Positions 53,160 through 62,157 are shown, numbered from the stretch's first letter. The stretch: 64,000 bases of DNA from Breoghania sp037026715 (GCF_037026715.1 NZ_JBANCG010000003.1:186001-250000); one strand, 5' to 3'. The notes: generated by a model from the letters alone, not told the origin. Program-made: numbers and translations.

Positions 53160-54401
53160 ATGACAGACATGTTCGACACGCGCGAGACACGCGATCCGGC
53201 GGAGCGCGAAGCCGACCTTTTCCGCCGGCTTCCCGGCCATCTGACCAAGGCGATCGCCGCCGCGCCGGGGCTTGCCGCCCATCTTGACGGCATCGATCCG
53301 GCCGCCGTCACCTCGCGCGCGGAACTGGCGAAGCTCCCCGTGCTGAGAAAGCCGGAACTGATGGCGGCACAGCAGGCCCATCCCCCCTTCGGCGGCTTTG
53401 CGGCGGCCGGTCGCGTGCCGGAACGGGTCTTCGTCTCGCCGGGCCCGGTCTTCGAGCCGCAGAGCCCCGGTGCCGACCCCTGGGGGGCGGCCCGCGCGCT
53501 GTTTGCCGCCGGTTTTCGGCCGGGCGACGTGGTCCACAATTCCTTCGCCTATCACATGACGCCGGGCGGCTTCATTCTGGATCTCGGCGCCCGCGCGCTC
53601 GGCTGCACGGTCTTTCCCGCCGGAACCGGCAACACCGAGATGCAGCTTGAAGCCATCGCCGGCCTTCGACCGCGCGGCTGGTGCGGCACGCCGGATTATC
53701 TCAAGGTGATCCTCGACAAGGGGGCTGAGGCCGGGATCGACTGTTCCTCCATCAAGGTTGCCCAGGTCTCCGGCGGCGCGCTGTTTCCCTCGCTCCGGGA
53801 CGAATACGCGGCGCGCGGCGTTGCGGTCACGCAATGCTATGCGACCGCCGATCTCGGCGTCGTTGCCTATGAGACCGAAGCGCGCAAGGGGCTGGTTCTC
53901 AACGAAGATTTCATTCTGGAAATCGTCCGCCCGGGCACCGGAGATCCCGTCGCCGACGGCGAGGTCGGCGAGATCGTGGTCACCGTTCTCAATGCCGCCT
54001 ATCCGCTGGTGCGCTTCGGCACCGGCGACTTGTCCAAGGTGCTCGACGAGCGCTCCCCGTGTGGGCGCACCAACACGCTGATCGCCGGCTGGATGGGCCG
54101 GGCCGACCAGCGCACCAAGGTCAAGGGCATGTTCGTCGATCCGCATCAGGTGGCTGCCATCGTGCGCCGTCACCCCGAGATCGGCCGCGCTCGCCTCGTC
54201 GTTGCCCGCGCCGGCGAGCAGGATGCGCTCAGCCTGAAAATCGAGGTGGATCAGCCAGATGCGGCGGTGTCGGGGCTCGCTGATGCTGTCGCCGGGACCT
54301 TGCGCGAGGTGACTAGGCTCGGCGGCCGTGTCGAGCCGGTTGCCCCTGGCAGCCTGCCCAATGACGGCAAGGTCATCGAGGACGCGCGCGATTACGCGTG
54401 A
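53160..54401 (+). CDS. Phenylacetate-CoA ligase-like (PaaK family) protein
   Basis: A 413-aa ANL-superfamily protein, the PaaK branch being about 430-440 aa. Recognisable segments: ADPWGAARALFAAGFRPGDVV, NSFAYHMTPGGFILD, GWCGTPDYLKVILD, QCYATADLGVVAYE, GEIVVTVLNAAYPLVRFGTGDLS and GWMGRADQRTKVKGMFVDP. The N-terminal P-loop (SSGTTG in typical PaaK) is replaced by VFVSPGPVFEPQ, a known feature of a PaaK-like subgroup next to LIV transporters; adenylation activity is therefore uncertain. GGAGG lies 13 nt upstream of 53160. It probably ends the aromatic/acid uptake cluster. Its last 10 bases overlap the convergent kinase gene. Confidence 0.85.
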   Translation: MTDMFDTRETRDPAEREADLFRRLPGHLTKAIAAAPGLAAHLDGIDPAAVTSRAELAKLPVLRKPELMAAQQAHPPFGGFAAAGRVPERVFVSPGPVFEPQSPGADPWGAARALFAAGFRPGDVVHNSFAYHMTPGGFILDLGARALGCTVFPAGTGNTEMQLEAIAGLRPRGWCGTPDYLKVILDKGAEAGIDCSSIKVAQVSGGALFPSLRDEYAARGVAVTQCYATADLGVVAYETEARKGLVLNEDFILEIVRPGTGDPVADGEVGEIVVTVLNAAYPLVRFGTGDLSKVLDERSPCGRTNTLIAGWMGRADQRTKVKGMFVDPHQVAAIVRRHPEIGRARLVVARAGEQDALSLKIEVDQPDAAVSGLADAVAGTLREVTRLGGRVEPVAPGSLPNDGKVIEDARDYA

Positions 54402-56374
54402 TCGGGCAGGCTGCGGCGGATGATCTGGTGGGGCGGGATCTCGATGACGAAATCCGTGCCCTCGCCGTCCGGTGCGGCCTCGGCCCGCATCTCCCAGCCG
54501 TGCGCCTCGACGATGGACTTGGCGATGGCACGATTGAGACTGGTGTCCGTACCGTTGTCGTTGCGTCCGGGGCCGGAAAAGGCCTCGAAGATCCTGTCCG
54601 CCCGGTCCGTCGGCGGTTTGGTGCCGTTGTCGCGGATCGTCAGCCGTGCGCCGCCGTCGGCCTTGGCCTCGCCGAACATCAGGACGACCGCCGGCCGCTT
54701 CGGGCTGTGTTCGGCAATCGCATTGGCGAGCAGGTTGGTGAAGAGCTTGTCCAGCGCGGTCAGGTCGCCGGCCACCTGCGGCAGCGGATCGATGATTGTG
54801 ATCCTGACGCTTTCCGGCGGAGCAAGGCGCTCCAGGACATCGCCGAGCAGTCGGTTCAGGTCGATCGGCACACGCTGGAAACTGCGCTGGGTCTCGCGCG
54901 TGTAGGTCTGCAGGTCGCTGACGAGCTTGGACAGCCGGTCGGAGGATCGCCGGATGACGGTCAGCGGTTCGCGGATCTCCGGGGCGTCGCTGTCGCCCAG
55001 CGTCTCCTCCAGCACATCGCTGAACAGTCTGATCTTGCGCAACGGCTCCTGCAGATCGTGCGCGGCTATGGCATTGAAACGTTTAAGCCCTTCGTTGGTC
55101 CGCCGCAGGCCCTCGTTGAGCCGGGCGAGCGAGCGCTGGGCGCGGTTTCGGTCCGTCACGTTGTTGAGGACGGTCAGAACCGAAAGCGGATTGGCATCGG
55201 GTTCGGAAAGCGTGGAGGCCTCCACCTCCACCACCGTTCCGTCCGCGCGCAGCATCGTGCGGGGTGCGTTGACGAGGGGCAGCGCGACGCGGCGCTCGAT
55301 CACGGCGCGCATCTCCGTGCGGCTCGCCTCGCTGAAGAAGTCCAGAAGCGGCCTGCCGATCACGTCGTCGCGGTTGTAGCCCAGCGTTTCCAGCCAGGTC
55401 CGGTTGACGTTGGAGATCGTCAGGTCCTCGCTCACCGTGTGCATCATGATCGGCGAATTCTGGTAGATGAAACGGTATCGTTCCTCGCTGGCGCCGAGCT
55501 CTTCCATCTTGCTCCTGCGCAGCAGCGCATAGGACAGCCATTGCGCCAGAATGCGGATGAGCTGGACGTCCTCGTTGCTGAAGGGCTCCGTGCGCGCTTC
55601 CGGCGAGGCGAAGCTCAGTGCCCCGTAAAGCGCACCGTCCACATAGATCTCCGCGCTCAGGAAACTCCGCATATAGATGCGGCCGCGGAAGGGGGCGTCG
55701 GCATACTCGGTCTTGTCGAGGTCCTGAATGGCGACGATGTTGCCGCGCGAATGGGTGATCGAGGCGTAGGCAAGCTCGTGCGGAATCAGTTCGCCTTGCT
55801 TCACAAGGTCGTCCCTGATCCGGAACTCGGCATAGACGCCTTCTTCCGCATAGCGGGTGATCGTGCCCGCCGACATGGAAAAGTAGGCGTGGCCTATGGC
55901 CAGAATGCCCTCGATGACCTCCGTGGTGTCCAGCGAACGGTCGTTGGTGATACGGATCAGGTCCTCAAGCGTCTCGTTGTAGCGGTATTCCTCCGTCACG
56001 TCCCAGAACACGAGCAGCATCGTTTCCAGGCGGCCTTCCTCGTCGAAATGGCCGGTTCCCTGGAAAATCCGGCGCCTCTCGCGGCCATGCAGGTTCAGGA
56101 ACTGTGCGGGCGAAGTCCAGTTCGGGCTCGAAAGCGTGAGTGCCGCGAAAGCCGCTCGAGTGCGTTCGACAAGGTCGGCGTCGAGGCGGTCGAAGATGGA
56201 GGTGCCGACGACCCTGTCGCGCTCGAAGCCGAACGCCGCGCAATAGAGGTCGTTCGCGTCGAGCAGGACGCCGTCGGCTGACATCAGCGCCCCGGGAAGG
56301 GGAAGCTCTTCCAGAGTCGCAATCCGGGATGGCTGCCTATCCGGAAGCGGCCTGTCCTCTTGTTGAACCAACAC
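54392..56374 (-). CDS. PAS-GAF-PAS histidine kinase with degenerate ATP-binding boxes
   Basis: A 660-aa cytoplasmic sensor: PAS-like region (residues about 25-130), GAF domain (about 135-290), second PAS (about 296-410), then HisKA with phospho-acceptor His439 (AIAAHDLQEPLRKI) and HATPase. The N-box is kept (LLANAIAEH, Asn551), but G1 reads DNGTKPP (residues 582-588) where DNGVGL/DTGPGI is expected, and G2 reads GTDTSLNRA (608-616) instead of GTGLGL. Without those glycines ATP binding may be weak or lost, so it may act as a scaffold, phosphatase or heterodimer partner of the intact paralogue 32 nt upstream. The frame is otherwise uninterrupted. Confidence 0.9.
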   Translation of the reverse strand: MLVQQEDRPLPDRQPSRIATLEELPLPGALMSADGVLLDANDLYCAAFGFERDRVVGTSIFDRLDADLVERTRAAFAALTLSSPNWTSPAQFLNLHGRERRRIFQGTGHFDEEGRLETMLLVFWDVTEEYRYNETLEDLIRITNDRSLDTTEVIEGILAIGHAYFSMSAGTITRYAEEGVYAEFRIRDDLVKQGELIPHELAYASITHSRGNIVAIQDLDKTEYADAPFRGRIYMRSFLSAEIYVDGALYGALSFASPEARTEPFSNEDVQLIRILAQWLSYALLRRSKMEELGASEERYRFIYQNSPIMMHTVSEDLTISNVNRTWLETLGYNRDDVIGRPLLDFFSEASRTEMRAVIERRVALPLVNAPRTMLRADGTVVEVEASTLSEPDANPLSVLTVLNNVTDRNRAQRSLARLNEGLRRTNEGLKRFNAIAAHDLQEPLRKIRLFSDVLEETLGDSDAPEIREPLTVIRRSSDRLSKLVSDLQTYTRETQRSFQRVPIDLNRLLGDVLERLAPPESVRITIIDPLPQVAGDLTALDKLFTNLLANAIAEHSPKRPAVVLMFGEAKADGGARLTIRDNGTKPPTDRADRIFEAFSGPGRNDNGTDTSLNRAIAKSIVEAHGWEMRAEAAPDGEGTDFVIEIPPHQIIRRSLPDHA

Positions 56375-56406
56375 ATGCTCCTCATGACGGGCCTCGCTCT
56401 CCGAGC

Positions 56407-58353
56407 TCAGCTCCCGGACGTTTTGCTCTTGTCCGTTCTGATGATGAAATCGGTGCCGCCGGGTTCCCGGCGACGGGCACGGATCGACCAGCCGTGTCCC
56501 TCCGCGATCGAGCGTACCAGCGCAAGGCCGATGCCCGATCCTGCGGTTTGAATGGTATGCAGCCGCACGAAAGGTTCGAAGATCTCCTCCTCCATTCCTT
56601 CCGGCAGACCGACGCCGTTGTCGCGGACCACGATCTCGGTCGCCCCGTCCACCGTCTGCCGGGAAAACACCTCAACGACCGGTGCCTCGCCCTGACGATG
56701 GTATTTCAGGGCATTGAGAATGAGGTTGTAGAAGAGCCGCTGGAGCGGGACCGCGTCGCCGGTGAGGCGCGGCATGTCGCGAACCGTGATCTGCGCGCCG
56801 CTTTCCTCGATCAGCAGCCCGAGGTCGCCGATCACTTCCGACAGGAGCGGCTTGAGGTCGAGTAGGTTGTGGGCGTAGCCTCTCTCGCTTTCGCGCGAAA
56901 AGGCGAGGAGGTCGCGAACAAGGCGCGACAGGCGTTCCGCCGCCTGCGTCACGACGTTGAGCGCATGGTGGGCATCGTCGTCCTGCGATCCGGGCAGGTG
57001 CTTGCCGAGCTGGTCGCCATAGAGGCGGATCTTGCGCAGCGGTTCCTGCAGGTCGTGGGCGGCGACCGTATTGAAGCGCTTGAGATCCTCGTTGGCGCGG
57101 CTGATGGCCCGGTTGGTCGCGTTCATCTCCTCGCGCAGGCGGTCGCGCTCGGTGACGTCGACCCAGACACACAGGATGGGCAGGTCTTCGGCCGCAACCC
57201 CGAGCGAGGCGAGCTGCGTGCTGAGCACCGCGCCCGATCGGGTCACGAAGTCCTGCGCCCGCATCGTGATCGGCTGCGGTTCGTCATCGCACGGCTCGAG
57301 GCGGGCGGTGGCGCGACTTTGCGGGGTGAGGAAATCGGCGAGGTCGCGTCCGATTACGCTGGCGGCGTCGTAACCCAGCCTGTCCAGCCAGGTCTGGTTG
57401 ACGTCCAGCAGCTTTCCGTCGCAACCGACCACGGCCATCATGATAGGAGCGCGCTCATAAAAGTGGCGATACCGGTTCGCGCTCTTCTGCAGGCCGACAT
57501 AGATCTCGATCTGCTCCAGCGTGTAGCCGAGCCATTGCGCGATCAGGCGGCAGAACTGGATCTGCTTCTCGCTGAACGCCTCGCTGCGCGGGGTCAGCGT
57601 GGCGAAATTGATGATCCCGTAGAAGCGGTTGCCGATATAGATCTCGGACGCCATGACGCTTTGCAGCGGCAGGTGGCTGTAAAAGGGGTACTTGATGAAA
57701 TCGGTCTCGCGCATGTCGTGAATGGCCACGACCGGGCCGGCGCGCAGCACCAGATCTATGTAGGAGCGCTCGCGCGGGAAGGGCTGCTTTTCCCGAAGGT
57801 GGTCCAACTCGAAGTTCAGGACCATCGGGTTGGCGAGGTCGCCTTCCAGCCGGGTGATGCCGGCATATTCCGCATCGAAATATTTCACGCCGACGGAGAG
57901 GATCATCCGGGCGCGTTCCTCGTAGCTCTTTCCCGAATTGTTGGATATGCGCATCAGGTCTTCCAGCGCATTCCGGTATCGCAGCTCTTCGGAGATGATT
58001 CGCCCGATCGCGATCAGATCCAGCAGCGCGCCATCCGCGTCGAACCGCCCCTTGAGGGACCAGTGCGTCCATCTGTTGCGCCCGCGCCTGTCCGTGATCG
58101 GGAACTCGATGGTGGCCGACGGCGCCTTCGGCGCCATCGCGGAGATGGTGTTCAGGATCCGGTTGTGGCTGGGCGAGGGCACGAAATCCAGCAGGGGGCT
58201 GTCGGCCGCGATTTCCTCGCCTTCTCGAAAAGTGACGCAATAGTGCCGGTTGGCAAAGGCGATGCGGGTATCGGGCAACAACCGCAAGGCCGATGACGAC
58301 AATAGATTCAGATCGAAGCAAAGAGCTTGTGGTCCCTGAAAAATCTCGGCCAT
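56407..58353 (-). CDS. PAS-GAF-PAS histidine kinase, intact
   Basis: A 648-aa soluble sensor kinase with the same architecture as its downstream neighbour: PAS-like (1-125), GAF (about 130-285), PAS (about 290-405), HisKA with His433 (TVAAHDLQEPLRKI) and a complete HATPase: N-box NLILNALKYH (Asn547), G1 DNGVGLPEG and G2 GSGIGLALVRSIAEGHG. The HDLQEPLRK H-box belongs to the group that works with Rcp1-type regulators. No transmembrane helix is seen and the GAF lacks an obvious chromophore cysteine; the signal is unknown. It is first in a two-gene operon and divergent from the Rcp1-like regulator, its likely partner. Confidence 0.93.
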   Translation of the reverse strand: MAEIFQGPQALCFDLNLLSSSALRLLPDTRIAFANRHYCVTFREGEEIAADSPLLDFVPSPSHNRILNTISAMAPKAPSATIEFPITDRRGRNRWTHWSLKGRFDADGALLDLIAIGRIISEELRYRNALEDLMRISNNSGKSYEERARMILSVGVKYFDAEYAGITRLEGDLANPMVLNFELDHLREKQPFPRERSYIDLVLRAGPVVAIHDMRETDFIKYPFYSHLPLQSVMASEIYIGNRFYGIINFATLTPRSEAFSEKQIQFCRLIAQWLGYTLEQIEIYVGLQKSANRYRHFYERAPIMMAVVGCDGKLLDVNQTWLDRLGYDAASVIGRDLADFLTPQSRATARLEPCDDEPQPITMRAQDFVTRSGAVLSTQLASLGVAAEDLPILCVWVDVTERDRLREEMNATNRAISRANEDLKRFNTVAAHDLQEPLRKIRLYGDQLGKHLPGSQDDDAHHALNVVTQAAERLSRLVRDLLAFSRESERGYAHNLLDLKPLLSEVIGDLGLLIEESGAQITVRDMPRLTGDAVPLQRLFYNLILNALKYHRQGEAPVVEVFSRQTVDGATEIVVRDNGVGLPEGMEEEIFEPFVRLHTIQTAGSGIGLALVRSIAEGHGWSIRARRREPGGTDFIIRTDKSKTSGS

Positions 58354-58534
58354 TGGACGAATTTGCTTTGATTAATGCCTTTTGGGTGTCGTCCGCGTCT
58401 GGGAGCAGTCTATTGTGGAAGCTGCCCTCAAGACACTATAGTATTTCATCGGAGCGTGAAAAGCGGTCGATACGTGGAGCGGCGACAGCCTCTCCTGTTA
58501 TTGTTGCGAAATTTAACGTTGGGGTTTCTTTGCG

Positions 58535-59002
58535 ATGGGCTCTGCGTCCGACAAGAAAGAGAATTCCGATCCGCTTGTCGATGCGCGCGTATTGTTGGTG
58601 GAAGACGATCCGGATGACATTCTCGTCATCAGGCGGTCGCTCCGGGATGCGCCGATCCGTCTGGAACTGAAGGTCTGTGAGGACGGTCGCGAGGCGTTCG
58701 ACTATCTGGAGCAGGGGGCGGCTGACGAGAACGCACCGCCCGATCTCATCATCCTCGATCTCAACATGCCGGTGGTGGACGGAGCGACGTTCCTGCACAA
58801 GCTGCGGGCCCACGGCCGGCTGCATTCGGTGCCGGTCTGCGTGCTGACCACGGCCACCGACGAGGAAACGATCCGGCGCGCCTACGAGAGCGGCGCCAAT
58901 GCGGTGGTTTCCAAGGTCGACACGCTGGAGGGCATGAGCGCCATCCTGAACACGATCGTCGAGTTCTGGTTCTCCACCGCGCGCCGCTATTATCTTGATT
59001 GA
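58535..59002 (+). CDS. Rcp1-like single-domain response regulator
   Basis: A 155-aa stand-alone receiver. Acidic pocket Glu23-Asp24-Asp25 (VLLVEDDPDD), phospho-acceptor Asp75 (LIILDLNMPVVDG), Thr105 (CVLTTATDE) and Lys127 (AVVSKVD) are all in place. The short insertions and DPDD opening mark the Rcp1/CheY-like group that teams with phytochrome-type kinases. There is no output domain, so it would act by protein contact or in a phosphorelay. It is divergent from the two kinases (181-bp gap) and convergent with the degenerate receiver gene. Confidence 0.93.
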   Translation: MGSASDKKENSDPLVDARVLLVEDDPDDILVIRRSLRDAPIRLELKVCEDGREAFDYLEQGAADENAPPDLIILDLNMPVVDGATFLHKLRAHGRLHSVPVCVLTTATDEETIRRAYESGANAVVSKVDTLEGMSAILNTIVEFWFSTARRYYLD

Positions 59003-59056
59003 GACGCTCCTGTCGTGAACCTGCGGCCGCCTCCGGCCCGCGCGCAGGTGCAGGGT

Positions 59057-59572
59057 TCAGCGCTGCGGGAACGGTATCGGTCGGGTGCAGGTCTGCTCCG
59101 TCCCGTCGGCCTCCAGAGTGCCGTAAGGCTTGCGCGGGCGCGGGCCCGAATTGACCTGTTGGTGCCAGATGCCGCGCGCATCTTCGATACGTTCGGCCAG
59201 GATGCGCGACGAGCACGGCGTGACGACGATGCCGTCGACACCCAGACGTCCGACAGCATCGACAAAGGCGCGATCGGCGGCATTTGTGCTGAGCAGGACG
59301 GTGATGGCGTGAAAGCGCGGATCGGCCGCCCGGCGCAGCGCGCGCAGCATCTGGCCGATGGACGACATGCCGAGCCGGCGATCGACGATCACCAGATCGG
59401 TGTTGGAGGAAACCAGCGCGGCGAGCGCCTCCGCGACGGTTGCCGCCGACAGCGCGCAGGTGCAGCCGAGTTGTCCGACGATGGTCTTCATGCGCCGGCA
59501 GCCGAAGTCCTGCGGATCCACGATCAGCACTTCGCCGAGGCCGCCCGCCTCGAACGGGTCGCTCAACGCCAT
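59057..59572 (-). CDS. Degenerate receiver-domain protein
   Basis: A 171-aa receiver-like protein. The beta1 strand VLIVDP (Asp19-Pro20) keeps only one acid of the usual pair; the phospho-acceptor position is Asp64 (LVIVDRRLG); the beta4 Ser95-Thr96 is present (VLLSTNA); but the conserved Lys-Pro after beta5 is replaced by Thr118-Pro119 (GIVVTPCSS). Phosphorylation chemistry is therefore doubtful. The last 35 residues form a basic, proline-rich tail (NSGPRPRKPYGT ... IPFPQR). The start at 59572 follows AGGGA; a longer frame begins at 59602 without a ribosome binding site. Its place beside the kinase/regulator island suggests a phosphate-independent modulator. Confidence 0.72.
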   Translation of the reverse strand: MALSDPFEAGGLGEVLIVDPQDFGCRRMKTIVGQLGCTCALSAATVAEALAALVSSNTDLVIVDRRLGMSSIGQMLRALRRAADPRFHAITVLLSTNAADRAFVDAVGRLGVDGIVVTPCSSRILAERIEDARGIWHQQVNSGPRPRKPYGTLEADGTEQTCTRPIPFPQR

Positions 59573-59923
59573 GGAGTATTCCCTGTCATTGCCGCGGTGC
59601 ATCCGCGAGCATTTGACCCGGAATTAAGGCTCCCAAGTCTGAAAAATGGCTGAAGACGGGGCTATCCACTAGCCCTTACGGCGTTGTTCGCATGGGCCTT
59701 CCGTGCCGGACGAAACGCGCCGTGCTGCAGTGCGGAAAAGGCCTTTTGCGCCAGCGTCGCGTTGCCGCGCGATCGCTCCGGCGGTAAGGAAGGTTGCGAC
59801 TATTCCAAAGAAATGCGCGATGTCCCATATAGACGGAAAGCCGCCGGGGCGTTGGCAGCGCCCGCGATCCCGCCCTTGCCGCCGGTCTGCCGGCCCCGCC
59901 GAACAGGAGCGACTTGCCGAACG
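59573..59923. other. Gap between the degenerate receiver gene and hemH
   Basis: Divergent promoters must lie here. I see an AGGAGC 14 nt before the hemH start but no repeat, operator dyad or convincing small gene. The hemH frame is open to 59684 without homology. Confidence 0.4.
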
Positions 59924-61024
59924 ATGACAGACGCGATGAACCAGTCCACCGATCCCGTCGCCCGCCCGGGCTCCCGCCCCGTGGCCGCGCCGTCGGCCGC
60001 CACGCCGCACCTTCCCGCCGGACATCCGCCCGTCGCCATGGGCAAGATCGGGGTTCTGCTGGTCAACCTCGGTACGCCCGACGGCACCGATTACTGGCCG
60101 ATGCGGCGGTATCTGCGCGAGTTCCTGTCGGACAAGCGCGTCATCGAATGGCCGCGCTGGCTCTGGTATCCGATCCTGCACGGCATCGTGCTGACCCGCC
60201 GTCCGAGCAAGTCCGGTGCGGCCTACGCCTCGATCTGGAACAAGGAGCGCGACGAGAGCCCGTTGCGCACGGTCACGCGGTCGCAGGGCGAGAAGCTCGC
60301 CGCCGCCTTTGCGGGCGAGCCGCAGGTGGTGGTGGACTGGGCGATGCGCTACGGCAATCCCTCGATCGCGGAGCGCATGGAGGCGCTGGTCGCGGCCGGC
60401 TGCGAGCGGATACTGGCCTTTCCGCTCTATCCGCAATATTCGGCCTCCACGACCGCGACGGTGAACGACAAGGTGTTCGAGGCGCTGCAGAAGATGCGCT
60501 GGCAGCCGGCGGTGCGCACCGTGCCGCCCTATCACGACGAGCCGGTCTACATCGAGGCGCTGGCCCATTCCATCGAGACGCACCTCTCCTCGCTCGATTT
60601 CGAGCCGGAAGTGGTGCTGACTTCGTTCCACGGCATTCCGCAGTCCTATTTCAAGAAGGGCGACCCCTATCACTGCCACTGCCAGAAGACGACGCGTCTG
60701 CTGCGCGAGCGCCTGGGCTGGGACGAGAAGCGGCTGAGGATCACCTTCCAGTCGCGCTTCGGACCGGAGGAATGGCTGCAGCCCTATACGGACAAGACGG
60801 TGGAGGCGCTGGCGAAGGAGGGCGTCAAGCGGATCGCCATCATCAATCCGGGCTTCGTGACCGATTGCCTGGAGACGCTGGAGGAGATCGCCGGCGAGAA
60901 TGCCGAGATCTTCCACGAACACGGCGGCGAGAAGTTCTCGCACATCCCCTGCCTCAACGACAGCGAGGACGGGATGGCCGTGATCGAGGCCGTGGTCCGG
61001 CGCGAGCTTTCGGGCTGGATATAG
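59924..61024 (+). CDS. hemH: Ferrochelatase
   Basis: Inserts Fe(II) into protoporphyrin IX, the last step of protoheme synthesis. The 366-aa product has KIGVLLVNLGTPDGTDYWPMRRYLREFLSD, the catalytic histidine in VVLTSFHGIPQSYFKKGDPY (about residue 232), the CHCQKTTRLLRERLG block and the C-terminal VKRIAIINPGFVTDCLETLEEI with its Glu. The N-terminal 38 residues before GKIGVLL are a variable, proline-rich lead. Two close in-frame ATGs (59924 and 59936) are possible starts; AGGAGC favours the first. Downstream are qmcA and nfeD on the same strand, 144 nt away and probably a separate operon. Confidence 0.95.
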   Translation: MTDAMNQSTDPVARPGSRPVAAPSAATPHLPAGHPPVAMGKIGVLLVNLGTPDGTDYWPMRRYLREFLSDKRVIEWPRWLWYPILHGIVLTRRPSKSGAAYASIWNKERDESPLRTVTRSQGEKLAAAFAGEPQVVVDWAMRYGNPSIAERMEALVAAGCERILAFPLYPQYSASTTATVNDKVFEALQKMRWQPAVRTVPPYHDEPVYIEALAHSIETHLSSLDFEPEVVLTSFHGIPQSYFKKGDPYHCHCQKTTRLLRERLGWDEKRLRITFQSRFGPEEWLQPYTDKTVEALAKEGVKRIAIINPGFVTDCLETLEEIAGENAEIFHEHGGEKFSHIPCLNDSEDGMAVIEAVVRRELSGWI

Positions 61025-61168
61025 TCGCGGACCCGCGTTGCGGCGTGCATCCCGTGTCGGAAGGCCCCGGTGCTGGCGAGCGCGGACAAAGCGGGGCATA
61101 GTCGCGCCGCTGGGGAAGATCGATTCGCGGCGCGTCTGCGCCAAACTTCATGAGTGCGGAGACAGGCC

Positions 61169-62152
61169 ATGGAATTCGTCACCGGCTTCGACATAGCCAT
61201 CATCGTTCTGCTGCTGCTGGTCATTCTGGTCTTTGTCGCCGGCGTGAAGACCGTGAGCCAAGGCTACAACTACACGATCGAGCGTTTCGGCAAATACACG
61301 CGCACGCTGTCGCCGGGCCTCAACCTGATCGTGCCGTTCATCGACCGCATCGGCACCAAGATGAACATGATGGAGCAGGTGCTCGACGTTCCCTCGCAGG
61401 AGGTCATCACCCGCGACAACGCCACCGTCGAGGTGGACGGCGTGACCTTCTACCAGATCATCAACGCCGCGCGTGCGGCCTACGAGGTGCTGGGGCTGGA
61501 AAACGCCATCCTGAACCTCACCATGACCAACATCCGCACGGTCATGGGCTCGATGGATCTCGACCAGCTTCTGTCAAACCGCGACGAGATCAATGCGCAG
61601 CTGCTGCGCGTCGTCGATGCGGCGGCGGAGCCCTGGGGCATCAAGATCACCCGCATCGAGATCAAGGACATCAACCCGCCGCGCGATCTTGTCGAGGCGA
61701 TGGGCCGGCAGATGAAGGCGGAGCGCGAAAAGCGTGCCGCGATCCTTGAAGCGGAAGGCAAGCGGCAGTCGGAGATCCTGAAGGCGGAAGGCCAGAAGCA
61801 GTCGCAGATCCTTGAGGCCGAGGGCCGCCGCGAGGCCGCCTTCCGCGACGCGGAAGCGCGCGAACGCGGGGCGGAGGCCGAAGCCAAGGCGACGCAGATG
61901 GTCAGCGAGGCGATCGCCGCCGGCGACGTGCAGGCGATCAACTACTTCGTCGCCAACCGCTATGTCGAGGCGCTGGAAGCCATGGCCAAGTCGCCCAACC
62001 AGAAGACCCTTATGCTGCCCATCGAGGCGACGTCCATTCTCGGCGCGCTCGGCGGCATCGGCGAGATCGCGCGCGAGACCTTCCATGGCGAGGCGCCTGT
62101 CGGCAGGCGTCCGGGCGGCCGGGTGCCTACCACCCGCGGCAACGAGGACTGA
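61169..62152 (+). CDS. qmcA: SPFH/stomatin-like membrane protein QmcA
   Basis: A 327-aa membrane-anchored protein of the SPFH (band 7) family. One N-terminal helix (IAIIVLLLLVILVFVAGV, about residues 8-26), the SPFH core (QGYNYTIERFGKYTRTLSPGLNLIVPFID ... ITRIEIKDINPPRDL) and a long helical region rich in alternating Glu/Ala/Lys repeats (EAEGKRQSEILKAEGQKQSQ) for oligomerisation. Such proteins form membrane rings and associate with an NfeD partner, encoded directly downstream (5-nt gap). The start at 61169 is chosen for the MEFVTGFDIAI lead; the ATG 15 nt upstream is less likely. Confidence 0.93.
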   Translation: MEFVTGFDIAIIVLLLLVILVFVAGVKTVSQGYNYTIERFGKYTRTLSPGLNLIVPFIDRIGTKMNMMEQVLDVPSQEVITRDNATVEVDGVTFYQIINAARAAYEVLGLENAILNLTMTNIRTVMGSMDLDQLLSNRDEINAQLLRVVDAAAEPWGIKITRIEIKDINPPRDLVEAMGRQMKAEREKRAAILEAEGKRQSEILKAEGQKQSQILEAEGRREAAFRDAEARERGAEAEAKATQMVSEAIAAGDVQAINYFVANRYVEALEAMAKSPNQKTLMLPIEATSILGALGGIGEIARETFHGEAPVGRRPGGRVPTTRGNED

Positions 62153-62157
62153 CGGCC

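Noticed and set aside
54392..56374. Degenerate kinase as a pseudogene
   Set aside because: The frame is full length with all other domains intact; only the G1 and G2 boxes are altered, so functional divergence is more likely than decay.
59669..59923. Minus-strand ORF upstream of hemH with a short hydrophobic stretch
   Set aside because: The hydrophobic stretch sits in a frame that is otherwise Arg/Gly-rich shadow sequence running through hemH, with no ribosome binding site.
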